Below, one piece after another: positions 33,384 through 40,667 of a DNA stretch of 64,000 bases. Origin of the DNA: Streptomyces varsoviensis (lineage in GTDB: Bacteria; Actinomycetota; Actinomycetes; Streptomycetales; Streptomycetaceae); the NCBI RefSeq assembly GCF_000718635.1, contig NZ_JOBF01000011.1, forward strand, positions 124,001-188,000, given 5' to 3'. The notes under the pieces are model-generated. The model saw only the letters and a program-made list of their open reading frames with translations, searched no databases and was not told the DNA's origin. A program made the translations under genes and the position numbers. Numbering within the stretch: position 1 is the first letter of the stretch; each line of letters starts with the position of its first letter.

Positions 33384-34736
33384 TCAGGTCGTGCGGGTGG
33401 CGGAGACGTCGGGCGGGGGCGCGAGCAGTTCCTGTACGGCCGTCCGCCACGCGTGCGCGGCGCGCGGCCCGATCCGGCAGTAGTCGGTCGCCCAGGATTC
33501 GAGCCCGGGTGCGATCACCCGTACCACGTTGACCGGTATCTGAGGGGGCGACAGGTCGACCATGACCGCCCGGGGGATGCCCGCTTCGCGCAATCGGCCG
33601 AGCATGAGGTCGATGTCCGCCCGGACGTCGTCGGAGGGGAAGGCGGGGAGGTCCGCCATGCCGACCGTACGGCTCGCCGGCTGCCAGGCCCACGTGCTCT
33701 TGTCCACGGCGGCCGAACGCCGTACGTGCAGCTCGTACTTGGTGACCTCCGCGCCGGGCAGGCTGATGTCCTCGCGCATGGCCTGGATGTCGACGGCCCT
33801 GGCCTGCGCGCATTCGCTGAGCGCGCGCGTCAGCGCCACCTCTGGGTCGGGGTGGGCCCCGTAACCGCAGTGCCCCTGCGAGGTGGCGGGCCCGATGTCC
33901 TCGCTCGTCGCCGCGAAGACGGTGGGGATGCCCAGGGGAGAGGTGACGTCGATGGCGCGGACGTCGATACCGGCCGCGTGGAAGCGGGCGAGCATGGCCT
34001 GCGCGGCGGGCGGCGCGGTCTCCAGCCGCAGGTGCGGATGGCGGCCGCGGAGCCGGTCGATGGTGGCGGGCAGGGTGCGCGGGTCCCGCTCCTCGCCGGC
34101 CAGCACCTGCGGGAGGTAGTTGCTCACCAGCTCGGCCAGCGTCATCGAGTCCCGCTCGATCAGCTCGCACAGGGCGTGGCAGATCGCCTCCTCGACGCTG
34201 TTGCCCGAGGCCAGGCCCGTGGTGGTGGCGATGCGGTAGCACGGCTCCTCGTGCAGCCGGGCCTGGTAGACCGCGCCGTCCTGCGGAACCAGTACGGGCT
34301 CTTCGGAGAGCAGGTCCCAGCCGCGGAGCCACGAGATGGGGTTGTCGTCGCGGTAGCCGGGGGCGAGTTCGAGGGTGTATTCGGCGGGGTGCATGACCGT
34401 CTCGCCTGCCGCGGCCAGCTCGTCGTACGAGGCGACGAGGTCGGGGCGTACGGGCAGCCAGGCCGAGAAGCGCTCGATCGCCTCCATCGCGGCGCTGACC
34501 TTCGCGTCGATGGGGGTGGCCCCTTTGCCGCTGTAGACCGAGATGCTGTCGTTGGATCTCGGGATGACGGCGCTGTATACGGGGATGCCGAGGTAGTCGA
34601 GGCCGGTGATGTCGGCGAGCCGCGTGATGCCGGCCCGGCGCAGGTGGGGCGCGATGCGCTCCCAGGTCTCCTGGGTGGTGACCTCGCGGTGGACGCCGGG
34701 GCCGGCGGCCTTGGGGGCGTGAGCCCGCATCTTCAC
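33384..34736 (-). CDS. varY: YcaO-domain protein, peptide thioamide synthetase
   Basis: 450 residues from a GTG at 34736 (GGAG five bases upstream); an ATG at 34730 and one at 34874 are alternatives, the latter running through short repeats (HRHRHGDGDGDS). YcaO enzymes use ATP to phosphorylate a backbone amide oxygen; with TfuA the attacking group is sulfide, giving a thioamide. The ATP-binding segments are present: SAAMEAIERFSAW, ICHALCELIERDS and ALTRALSECAQARA. The C-terminus ends in a Pro-rich ELLAPPPD segment. No E1-like or ocin-ThiF partner is encoded nearby, which argues against azoline formation. It follows the precursor gene and precedes tfuA on the same strand. Confidence 0.92.
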   Translation of the reverse strand: MKMRAHAPKAAGPGVHREVTTQETWERIAPHLRRAGITRLADITGLDYLGIPVYSAVIPRSNDSISVYSGKGATPIDAKVSAAMEAIERFSAWLPVRPDLVASYDELAAAGETVMHPAEYTLELAPGYRDDNPISWLRGWDLLSEEPVLVPQDGAVYQARLHEEPCYRIATTTGLASGNSVEEAICHALCELIERDSMTLAELVSNYLPQVLAGEERDPRTLPATIDRLRGRHPHLRLETAPPAAQAMLARFHAAGIDVRAIDVTSPLGIPTVFAATSEDIGPATSQGHCGYGAHPDPEVALTRALSECAQARAVDIQAMREDISLPGAEVTKYELHVRRSAAVDKSTWAWQPASRTVGMADLPAFPSDDVRADIDLMLGRLREAGIPRAVMVDLSPPQIPVNVVRVIAPGLESWATDYCRIGPRAAHAWRTAVQELLAPPPDVSATRTT

Positions 34737-34740
34737 GCTG

Positions 34741-34808
34741 TCTCCGTCTCCATCTCCGTGTCTGTGCCTGTGCCTGTCTGTCTTCGTATTTCTCTGTATG
34801 TCTCCGTA
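34741..34808. repeat. CTGTCTGTGCCTGTG-type short repeats
   Basis: Six- to nine-base units built on TCTCCGT, TGTGCC and TGTCTG fill the stretch just before the YcaO start. If the upstream ATG at 34874 were used, they would encode a His/Arg/Asp/Gly tail. They look like slippage products. Confidence 0.6.
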
Positions 34809-34878
34809 TGTGCGGACGATCGCGAGCCCCTGCCCGTCTTCCGGCGGACAGGGACTCGACTTGGCCGCGGTCACGACC

Positions 34879-34985
34879 TTCCGCGGCTCTCTGCGGCTTT
34901 CCGTGACCTTCCGCGGTCTTCCGCGGTCTTCCGCGGTCTTTCCGTGGTCTTTCCGTGGTCTTTCCGTGGTCTTCCGTGGTCTTCG
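34879..34985. repeat. 10-11-bp tandem repeat downstream of the precursor gene
   Basis: CCGCGGTCTT three times in a row (34911, 34921, 34931), then TCCGTGGTCTT four times, with looser copies before and after. It fills most of the gap between the precursor stop and the YcaO gene. CCGCGG is self-complementary, so folded RNA could uncouple the abundant precursor message from ycaO, but this is speculation. Confidence 0.75.
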
Positions 34986-34990
34986 GGGGC

Positions 34991-35332
34991 TCAGCGGACG
35001 TTCTGGGCCCGCGGTGCGGAGAAGTAGGAGTCCGTGGCGCCGCGTACGGTCTGGGCGCGCGGTGCCGAGAAGTGGGCGTCCGTGGCGCCGCGTACGGTCT
35101 GGGCCCGCGGTGCCGAGAAGTGGGCGTCCGTGGCGCCGCGTACGGTCTGGGCGCGCGGCGCGGAGAAGTGGGCGTCCGTCGCGCCGCGCACCGTCTGGGC
35201 CCGCGGGCCCGAGAAGTACGCGTCCGTCGCGCCGTGGACGGCGGCGGTGGAGCGCTCCTCCAGGAAGCCTTGCAACTGCTCCGGGTTCACGTGCGCGAGA
35301 TCGTCGAGCCTGAGATCCGAGTCTTTCCTCAT
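34991..35332 (-). CDS. varA: RiPP precursor peptide with five core repeats (VarA-like)
   Basis: 113 residues; AAGGAAAAGG precedes the ATG. Residues 1-33 are an acidic leader (MRKDSDLRLDDLAHVNPEQL...). Residues 34-113 are five tandem 16-residue units of consensus GATDAHFSAPRAQTVR; unit 1 has GPR and unit 5 differs at S, Y and N. It lies directly upstream of YcaO and TfuA genes, so it is the substrate for thioamidation. In thiovarsolins the known products are small peptides derived from repeated APR cores of VarA, which fits exactly. Each unit would be cut out to release a tripeptide. Strand choice is firm: a leader, a ribosome site and the biosynthetic genes all lie this way. Confidence 0.92.
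   Translation of the reverse strand: MRKDSDLRLDDLAHVNPEQLQGFLEERSTAAVHGATDAYFSGPRAQTVRGATDAHFSAPRAQTVRGATDAHFSAPRAQTVRGATDAHFSAPRAQTVRGATDSYFSAPRAQNVR
34994..35233. repeat. 48-bp tandem repeat x5 encoding the core peptides
   Basis: Units at 34994, 35042, 35090, 35138 and 35186. The units at 35042 and 35090 differ by one base; the outer units are more diverged. Because the period is a multiple of three, other frames on both strands are open too. Confidence 0.95.
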
Positions 35333-35388
35333 GAGGGCCTTTTCCTTTCCTTACGGGTTTGGAGGCCGGGCACGGTCGACAGCGTCGG

Positions 35389-35425
35389 CAACCGGTAACC
35401 AGTAACCGGTAACCAGTGACCGGTA
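35389..35425. promoter_or_regulatory. ACCGGTAACCAGTA tandem array upstream of the precursor gene
   Basis: A 14-bp unit occurs about 2.6 times (35391, 35405, 35419). ACCGGT is a palindrome, so the array presents three dyad sites at 14-bp spacing, 59-95 bp before the precursor start. It may be an operator or part of a folded leader RNA. Confidence 0.5.
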
Positions 35426-35697
35426 ATACGCACTGTCCCGCACAGGAACGTCGTTCCGACTCCGCCTCTGCCGAGTTGTGCGCGAGTTCTCACGCCGCTG
35501 TTTGTCCTATTGTCGGCCGGGCGCACATGGAGACCGAACGGAACGCGCAATTACTCGGTCGCCCCGGATGACGGAAGGGGAGATATTCCCTCCGGTCATT
35601 CCCCCCGACAGGAGGCCATTTCGCCACGATGGCACAGCGGGCAAGACTAGTCAACAGTCGGGCAGCATGGTGTAGTTGGCGCCCGGGGTGTCGTCTC

Positions 35698-35738
35698 AAG
35701 GGTCGCCTAAGGGGTCACGCAAGGACCCTCCAAGGGGT
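35698..35738 (+). promoter_or_regulatory. Four heptamer direct repeats, SARP-like arrangement
   Basis: AAGGGTC (35698), AAGGGGT (35709), AAGGACC (35721) and AAGGGGT (35732) start 11, 12 and 11 bp apart. Direct heptamers at about one helical turn are how Streptomyces antibiotic regulatory proteins (SARPs) bind. A possible -10 (CAATATT) lies about 16 bp after the last one, pointing toward the amidinotransferase operon. No SARP gene is in the window. Confidence 0.5.
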
Positions 35739-36051
35739 GTCGATCCCGGGGCGCAATATTTCAGCCATGTTGCACGGTCGGCGGTTTCCGCCGTGTGCCG
35801 TCCTTTGGCGGAGGAATCCGAACGGCCGACGGTCGAAGATCAAAAGGAGGCGGCGGGATGACAGGGGGGGCGTACCGGGGAGTTGTGATCTTCGGATCGG
35901 GCATTGCCGAACGTCCCACGCGTTCTGTATAAAGAAAAATCCGCCATTCTTCGGCGCGTCATCGGCCCATCATTCGCCCGGCCCTCACCCCCCGTCCCGT
36001 CCCCGATGCTGCTGCCCCGGTCCTTTCGAAGCCCCAGAGGAGAGCCCATCG

Positions 36052-37185
36052 ATGCGGCTGAACAGCTACGACGAATGGTCGCCACTGCGCGAGGTCGTGG
36101 TCGGATCGGCGTCGAACTACACCTCCCACGAGCGCGAGCTGTCGTTCGAGCTGTTCTTCCACGAGAACTTCGCCGAATCCACCTGGTATTACCCCCGGCT
36201 CACCACGGGCGGCGGATCGCCCGCCGCGCCCGGCCGCTCACTGATCAAGCAGCGGTACGTCGACGAGCTGAACGAGGACATCGAAGGGATCGTCAAGGCC
36301 CTTGAGGACCTGGCGGTGACGGTGCTCCGGCCGATGGAACTGGACGCCCGCACCACCGAAGTACGGACCCCCGCCTGGTCGGCGGCGGTCGTGCCGCCCC
36401 TGAACCTGCGGGACAACACGCTCATAGTCGGCGACGAAATCATCGAGACGCCCCCGATGATCCGGTCCCGCTATTTCGAAACCCAGTTCCTCACCCCGGT
36501 CTTCGCCGACTATTTCCGCCAGGGCGCCCGGTGGACCGTGATGCCCCGGCCGCTGATGACCGACGCCTCTTTCGACCGTTCCTACGCCGAGCGCACCGCC
36601 ACGGCCGAACCGGTCGACGAAGCGCGGCCGTCCCCGTACGACGTCGGCCACGAGATGATGTTCGACGCCGCGCAGTGCCTGCGCCTCGGCCGGGACATCG
36701 TCGCCAACATCTCGACCGCCAACCACGCCCTGGGCGTCGACTGGCTGGAACGCCATTTGCACGGCCGGTTCCGTATCCACCGGGTGTACGGAATCAGCGA
36801 CAGCCATATCGACAGCATGGTCCTCGCCCTGCGCCCGGGGACCCTGCTGGTGCGCTCCCCGGAGGTCGCCGACGTGCTGCCCGAGTGGCTGCGCTCCTGG
36901 GACCTCATCGTCGCCCCGCCGCCCCAGTCGGACAGCTTCCCCGCGTACGACGATGACGACCTCATCCTGACCAGCCCGTTCATCGACCTGAACGTCCTGT
37001 CCGTGAGCCCCGACACCGTGCTGGTCAACGACGCGTGCCCGGATCTCGTACGGACGCTGGAGCGGCACGGCTTCACCGCCGTGCCCGTACGCCACCGGCA
37101 CCGGCGGCTGTTCGGCGGGGGCTTCCACTGCTTCACCCTCGACACCGTCCGGGACGGCGGGGCGGAGGACTACTTCCACGGCTGA
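36052..37185 (+). CDS. Amidinotransferase family protein (AGAT/StrB-like)
   Basis: 377 residues, ATG after AGAGGAGAG. The family moves an amidino group from arginine to an amine through a cysteine intermediate. The catalytic triad is present: Asp205 in MMFDAAQCLRLGRDI, His252 in DSHIDS, and Cys360 in GGGFHCFTLD. Length matches glycine and inosamine amidinotransferases. In the thiovarsolin cluster, as I recall, an amidinotransferase-like gene also neighbours the precursor. Its target here could be a free amino acid that the ATP-grasp ligase then uses, or the product itself. It is first gene of the rightward operon. Confidence 0.92.
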   Translation: MRLNSYDEWSPLREVVVGSASNYTSHERELSFELFFHENFAESTWYYPRLTTGGGSPAAPGRSLIKQRYVDELNEDIEGIVKALEDLAVTVLRPMELDARTTEVRTPAWSAAVVPPLNLRDNTLIVGDEIIETPPMIRSRYFETQFLTPVFADYFRQGARWTVMPRPLMTDASFDRSYAERTATAEPVDEARPSPYDVGHEMMFDAAQCLRLGRDIVANISTANHALGVDWLERHLHGRFRIHRVYGISDSHIDSMVLALRPGTLLVRSPEVADVLPEWLRSWDLIVAPPPQSDSFPAYDDDDLILTSPFIDLNVLSVSPDTVLVNDACPDLVRTLERHGFTAVPVRHRHRRLFGGGFHCFTLDTVRDGGAEDYFHG

Positions 37186-37263
37186 CCGCCGGGCGCGGGC
37201 CACGGGCGCGGCCGCCATAGGGAAAGCGACGAACAACGACGGAAAGCGAGTGGTGGGCGAGCG

Positions 37264-37953
37264 ATGACGGAGAGTCTGGACCGGGCGAAGCTGGAGAACC
37301 TCGCCCTTGAACTCACGGAGCGTCAGTTCGAGGCCGTACCGAGGCTCCGCGAGTGGCACGAGGGGACGTGGACCGACCGCGAGTTCTACAAGCGGTACAT
37401 GATCGAGGTCGTTCTGCAGATCCGGCTCAACAACGTGGCCGACGCCTACGCCCTCTACAAGGCGAGCTACGGCGACTACCGGCTCGCGGGGAAACTCGCG
37501 CGGTACCTCGCGGACGAAATCGGTCACGAGGGCATGTTCGTCAAGGACTTGGCGGGGCTCGGCGTGACCCTGGAGCAGATCGACGCGACCAAGGTCCTCC
37601 CGGCGACGGCGAAGACCATGGGCTATCTGCGCCTGGCCACCGACGAGCGCGGGCCCGCGCCGGTCGCCCTGTGGGACTGGTACCTGGAGTGGTGGTCGGA
37701 CCGCTATATGCAGGCCATCACCGACGCCGCGGCGAAGGAGTTCGGCATCGCCTGCACCAGAGGCGCCCAGGCCCACCTCGACCTCGACGACTCCCACGGC
37801 CACGACGACATGATGTTCCAGACGACGGCACAGGCCGTCGAGACCTATGGTTCGGCGGCGGACGCGTACGCGGACCTGGAGATCTACGTCGACCTGGGGA
37901 CCGAGCAGTACCGCCAGCTCTTCGCCGCCGCGGTCGACAGCCACGGCGCGTGA
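37264..37953 (+). CDS. Heme-oxygenase-like (TenA/PqqC fold) putative metal oxidase
   Basis: 229 residues of nearly all helix. The segments EVVLQIRLNNVADAY, YLADEIGHEGMF (Glu85, His88, Glu89) and HLDLDDSHGHDDMMF (His171, Asp176, His178, His180, Asp181) fit the helix pattern and metal ligands of heme-oxygenase-like diiron oxidases and relatives such as PqqC. Such enzymes desaturate, hydroxylate or cleave small amines and peptides. A heme-oxygenase-like protein is also part of the thiovarsolin cluster as I remember it. It follows the amidinotransferase gene by 78 bp, so they are likely co-transcribed. Whether iron is bound cannot be decided from sequence alone. Confidence 0.82.
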   Translation: MTESLDRAKLENLALELTERQFEAVPRLREWHEGTWTDREFYKRYMIEVVLQIRLNNVADAYALYKASYGDYRLAGKLARYLADEIGHEGMFVKDLAGLGVTLEQIDATKVLPATAKTMGYLRLATDERGPAPVALWDWYLEWWSDRYMQAITDAAAKEFGIACTRGAQAHLDLDDSHGHDDMMFQTTAQAVETYGSAADAYADLEIYVDLGTEQYRQLFAAAVDSHGA

Positions 37954-37955
37954 AC

Positions 37956-38078
37956 ATGTCCTTGTCCTTGTTCATGTTCATGTCCGTGGCCATGTCCATG
38001 TTCATGTCCATGGGGCAGGGTGGCACGGTCGCGACTGCCGGCGGCCGGCCCCGACGCGGCCTCGGCGGGCCGCGGTGA
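37956..38078 (+). CDS. Possible 40-residue Met-rich small protein
   Basis: An ATG two bases after the preceding stop opens a 40-codon frame whose first 20 residues (MSLSLFMFMSVAMSMFMSMG) hold eight methionines, and whose TGA overlaps the GTG of the thioesterase gene (GTGA). The DNA is a run of ATGTCC/TTCATG repeats. It could be a coupling frame that brings ribosomes to the thioesterase start, which has no ribosome site of its own, or simply slippage-expanded spacer. Confidence 0.35.
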   Translation: MSLSLFMFMSVAMSMFMSMGQGGTVATAGGRPRRGLGGPR

Positions 38079-39046
38079 CCGCCGTTCGCCCGCTGCTGAC
38101 CGACCTCACGGAAGCGGCGGGACTGACGGCCGCCCCCGGGACGGCCACCGTGGTGTGTCTGCCGTACGCCGGCGGCGGGGCGTTCGGCTACCTCCCCCTC
38201 GCCCGCGCCCTGCACGAGGACGGCAAGCCGCTCCGGGTGCTCGCGGCCGACCTGCCGGGGCGCGACCGCGACGACGACCGGCCGGCCGTACCGGCGGACC
38301 GGCTCACCGCGGCCCTGGCCCAGGAGATCGCCGGGGCGGTTCCGGGCGACGTGGTGCTGCTGGGGCACAGCTCGGGCACCGGGCCGGCCCTCACCGCCGG
38401 CATGGCCCTGTGCGCCATGGGCCGTCCCGCCGCCCGCCTCGTGGCCGTGGCCGGCCTGCCGCCCTCCCCGGAGGACCTGGACGACCACCCGGCCCGCGCG
38501 GCCGCCGCCCTGCCGGACGCGGAGCTGTTCGCCGGGTTCGCCGAGTCCGCTGTCGCTCCCGCCGACACCGACACCGACCCCGACTCGTCGGAGCCGGGGA
38601 CGGACCACATACCGCGTACGGACCACATACCGCGTACGGATCAACTGCCGCCCACGATCCCACTGCCACCGGCGGACCAACTGTCGCCCGAAGAACGCGC
38701 CGACATCGCGCGGGCCTTCCGCTACGACGTCCGCACCGCGCTCGACTGCTTCGCCACGGCCCACCGCGAAGCCGGACGGAACGGGACCGCCGCCCTCGGC
38801 TGCCCGGTCACGGCGCTCGTGGCCGAAGACGACCCGTCCCTCGCGGGCCGCCGGAACGACGTGCGGGGGTGGGCCCTGTTCGGTACGGCCCTGCGCGTCG
38901 CATGGACCGAGGAGGGCGGCCACTACCTCAACACGAGCCGCCCGCGTTTCCTCGCGAGCGGCATCCCGTACGAGAGCCCCGTCGCCCCAACCCCTCCCGA
39001 GGAGCCGGACCATGCCCCGTACGACGCGCCGTACGACAGACCCTGA
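38075..39046 (+). CDS. Type II thioesterase (alpha/beta hydrolase)
   Basis: 323 residues from a GTG at 38075. It hydrolyses acyl or aminoacyl groups from carrier-protein thioesters, usually as an editing enzyme. The nucleophile motif is GHSSG (Ser99), the oxyanion region CLPYAGGGAFGYLPLARAL is typical, and the triad is closed by an Asp near EDDPS and the His of EEGGHYL. It is longer than the usual 250 residues because of a repeat insert at about residues 165-200 (an exact 18-bp duplication giving TDHIPR twice). Its end overlaps the halogenase start by 35 bp. With the stand-alone adenylation-carrier protein downstream, it suggests carrier-bound chemistry. Confidence 0.88.
   Translation: MTAVRPLLTDLTEAAGLTAAPGTATVVCLPYAGGGAFGYLPLARALHEDGKPLRVLAADLPGRDRDDDRPAVPADRLTAALAQEIAGAVPGDVVLLGHSSGTGPALTAGMALCAMGRPAARLVAVAGLPPSPEDLDDHPARAAAALPDAELFAGFAESAVAPADTDTDPDSSEPGTDHIPRTDHIPRTDQLPPTIPLPPADQLSPEERADIARAFRYDVRTALDCFATAHREAGRNGTAALGCPVTALVAEDDPSLAGRRNDVRGWALFGTALRVAWTEEGGHYLNTSRPRFLASGIPYESPVAPTPPEEPDHAPYDAPYDRP
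38601..38636. repeat. Exact 18-bp tandem duplication in the thioesterase gene
   Basis: CGGACCACATACCGCGTA occurs twice back to back, adding six residues in frame. It is part of the run of short tandem repeats across this cluster. Confidence 0.9.
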
Positions 39047-40418
39047 ATACGACGTGATCGTCGTCGGCGGCGGCCCCGGCGGCTCCACCGTCGCGACGCT
39101 CACCGCCATGCGGGGCGCCCGGGTGCTGCTCCTGGAGAAGGAGCGATTTCCCCGCTATCAGATCGGCGAGTCCCTGCTGCCCGCCACCGTCCACGGCATC
39201 GGCAAGCTCCTGGGCGTCCTGCCCGAACTGGAGGCGGCGCGGTTCACGACCAAGCGCGGCGGCACCTTCCGCTGGGGCAAGAGCCCGGAGCCGTGGACGT
39301 TCGCCTTCGCCGTCTCGTCGCGGTTCCCCGGCCCCACCTCCACGGCCTACCAGGTCGAGCGGATGCGGTTCGACCAGATCCTGCTGGACAACGCCCGCCG
39401 CAAGGGCGTCGAGGTCCGCGAGCGGTGCCCGGTCGTGGACGTCCTGGAAGCGGACGGACGGGTGGGCGGGGTGCGCTTCGCCGACCCCGACGGCGTCCGC
39501 CGCGAGGCCCGCGCCCGGTTCGTCGTCGACGCCTCCGGCAACGGCAGCCGCATCCACGGCCGTACGGGCGGCCGGCGCGTGTACTCCGAGTTCTTCAAGA
39601 ACATCGCGCTCTTCGGCTACTTCGAAGGCGGCAGACGGCTCCCGGAACCCAACAGCGGGAACATCCTGTGCGCGGCCTTCGAGTCCGGCTGGTTCTGGTA
39701 CATCCCCCTCACCGACCAGCTCACCAGCGTCGGCGCCGTACTGCACCGCGACGCACTGGAGCGTGTCCAGGGCGACCGCGAGCAGGCGCTGGCCCGGCTG
39801 ATCGAGGAATGCCCGCTCATCGCCGAGTACCTGGCCGACGCCCGGCGCGTCACCACCGGGCCGTACGGCGAGATCCGCGTCCGCAAGGACTACTCCTACT
39901 GCCAGGAGAGGTTCTGGCGACCGGGCATGGTCCTCGTCGGCGACGCGGCCTGCTTCATCGACCCGGTCTTCTCCTCGGGCGTGCACCTGTCCACCTACAG
40001 CGCGCTGCTGGCGGCCCGGTCCATCAACACCGTCCTCAGCGGCGGTCCCGGAAGCCCCGACGAGACGCGGTGCTTCGAGGAGTTCGAGGCGCGCTACCGC
40101 GACGAGTTCGGCCGGTTCCATGACTTCCTGATGTCGTTCTACGACATGCGCCAGGACTCGGACTCCTACTTCTGGACCGCCCGGCGGATCACCCACGCCA
40201 CCGGGTCGCCCCTTGAGGCATTCGTCGAACTCGTCGGCGGCGGCGCCTCCGACGAAGGCGCCCTGTTCGACTCGCCGTTCGTCGACGCGACCCTCGAAGC
40301 CGGCGCGAAGGTCCAGGTTCAGGCCGCTCTGGGGGAGAGCTTCGACGACGAGCCCATACGCGAGAACGGCCTCGTCCCCTCCCTCGACGGCATGCGCTGG
40401 ACCGACCCCGGGTCCTGA
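39012..40418 (+). CDS. FAD-dependent halogenase, carrier-bound or phenolic substrate type
   Basis: 468 residues; GAGGAG precedes the ATG, which lies inside the thioesterase gene. The FAD motif VVGGGPGGS (residues 18-25), the active-site lysine in TKRGGTFRWG (Lys81), the halogenase motif WFWYIP (227-232, WxWxIP) and VGDAACFIDPVFSSGVHLS together place it with FADH2-dependent halogenases acting on phenols or on acyl groups bound to carrier proteins (CmlS and PltA type). It makes HOCl from FADH2, O2 and chloride. Its position before an adenylation-carrier protein suggests the substrate is an aromatic amino acid held on that carrier. The reductase that supplies FADH2 is not seen. Confidence 0.9.
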   Translation: MPRTTRRTTDPEYDVIVVGGGPGGSTVATLTAMRGARVLLLEKERFPRYQIGESLLPATVHGIGKLLGVLPELEAARFTTKRGGTFRWGKSPEPWTFAFAVSSRFPGPTSTAYQVERMRFDQILLDNARRKGVEVRERCPVVDVLEADGRVGGVRFADPDGVRREARARFVVDASGNGSRIHGRTGGRRVYSEFFKNIALFGYFEGGRRLPEPNSGNILCAAFESGWFWYIPLTDQLTSVGAVLHRDALERVQGDREQALARLIEECPLIAEYLADARRVTTGPYGEIRVRKDYSYCQERFWRPGMVLVGDAACFIDPVFSSGVHLSTYSALLAARSINTVLSGGPGSPDETRCFEEFEARYRDEFGRFHDFLMSFYDMRQDSDSYFWTARRITHATGSPLEAFVELVGGGASDEGALFDSPFVDATLEAGAKVQVQAALGESFDDEPIRENGLVPSLDGMRWTDPGS

Positions 40419-40477
40419 CCCGCCGCTCCCGGGCGCGCCTCCCGCCACGGCGGCGCGGCTCGGGGCTCTGAGCCCCG

Positions 40478-40562
40478 GGTTCCGGGCTCTGGGTTCCCGG
40501 TTCCGGGTTCCGGGCTTCGCGGCCCCGGCTTCCGGCTCTCGACCCCGGCTTCCGGCTCTCGA
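40478..40562. repeat. GGGTTCCGG and 20-bp tandem repeats
   Basis: GGTTCC/GGGCTC units from 40478 to about 40522, then an exact 20-bp tandem duplication (40523-40542 and 40543-40562, unit CCCCGGCTTCCGGCTCTCGA). They fill the 249-bp gap between the halogenase and adenylation genes. Confidence 0.8.
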
Positions 40563-40667
40563 CCCCGGTCGTCGATTCCCGGTCTCGGGGTCGGGCCCCC
40601 GGCCCCTGCCGCCCGGCCCCGTCGCCAGGAGCAGCGCCCCACTCCCCACAGGAAGGCGAACCGTCCC

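Larger units (their letters stand above)
35333..36051. other. 719-bp divergent regulatory region of the RiPP cluster
   Basis: No gene is recognised. It lies between the leftward precursor-YcaO-TfuA-MFS operon and the rightward amidinotransferase operon, and holds the promoters of both. Two repeat sets stand out: an ACCGGTAACCAGTA array near the precursor gene and four AAGG heptamers at 35698-35738. Composition is less GC-rich than the genes, with AT-rich patches near 35580, 35755-35765 and 35930-35950 that could be -10 regions. Confidence 0.6.

Noticed and set aside
33384..34736. YcaO as an azoline-forming cyclodehydratase
   Set aside because: There is no E1-like or ocin-ThiF partner, the cores have no Cys and only a single Ser before the Ala/Gly-Pro-Arg, and a TfuA gene is adjacent, which points to thioamidation.
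34994..35233. CRISPR array
   Set aside because: The units are contiguous with no unique spacers, encode a peptide, and no cas genes are present.
34955..35405. Open frames on the plus strand over the core repeats
   Set aside because: A 48-bp period keeps all frames open. The minus strand has the leader, ribosome site and direction of the YcaO and TfuA genes.
37847..38074. Longer thioesterase start at 37847
   Set aside because: It would translate the end of the oxidase gene in another frame and the ATGTCC repeats as His-Val repeats; the alpha/beta hydrolase fold begins after the GTG at 38075.
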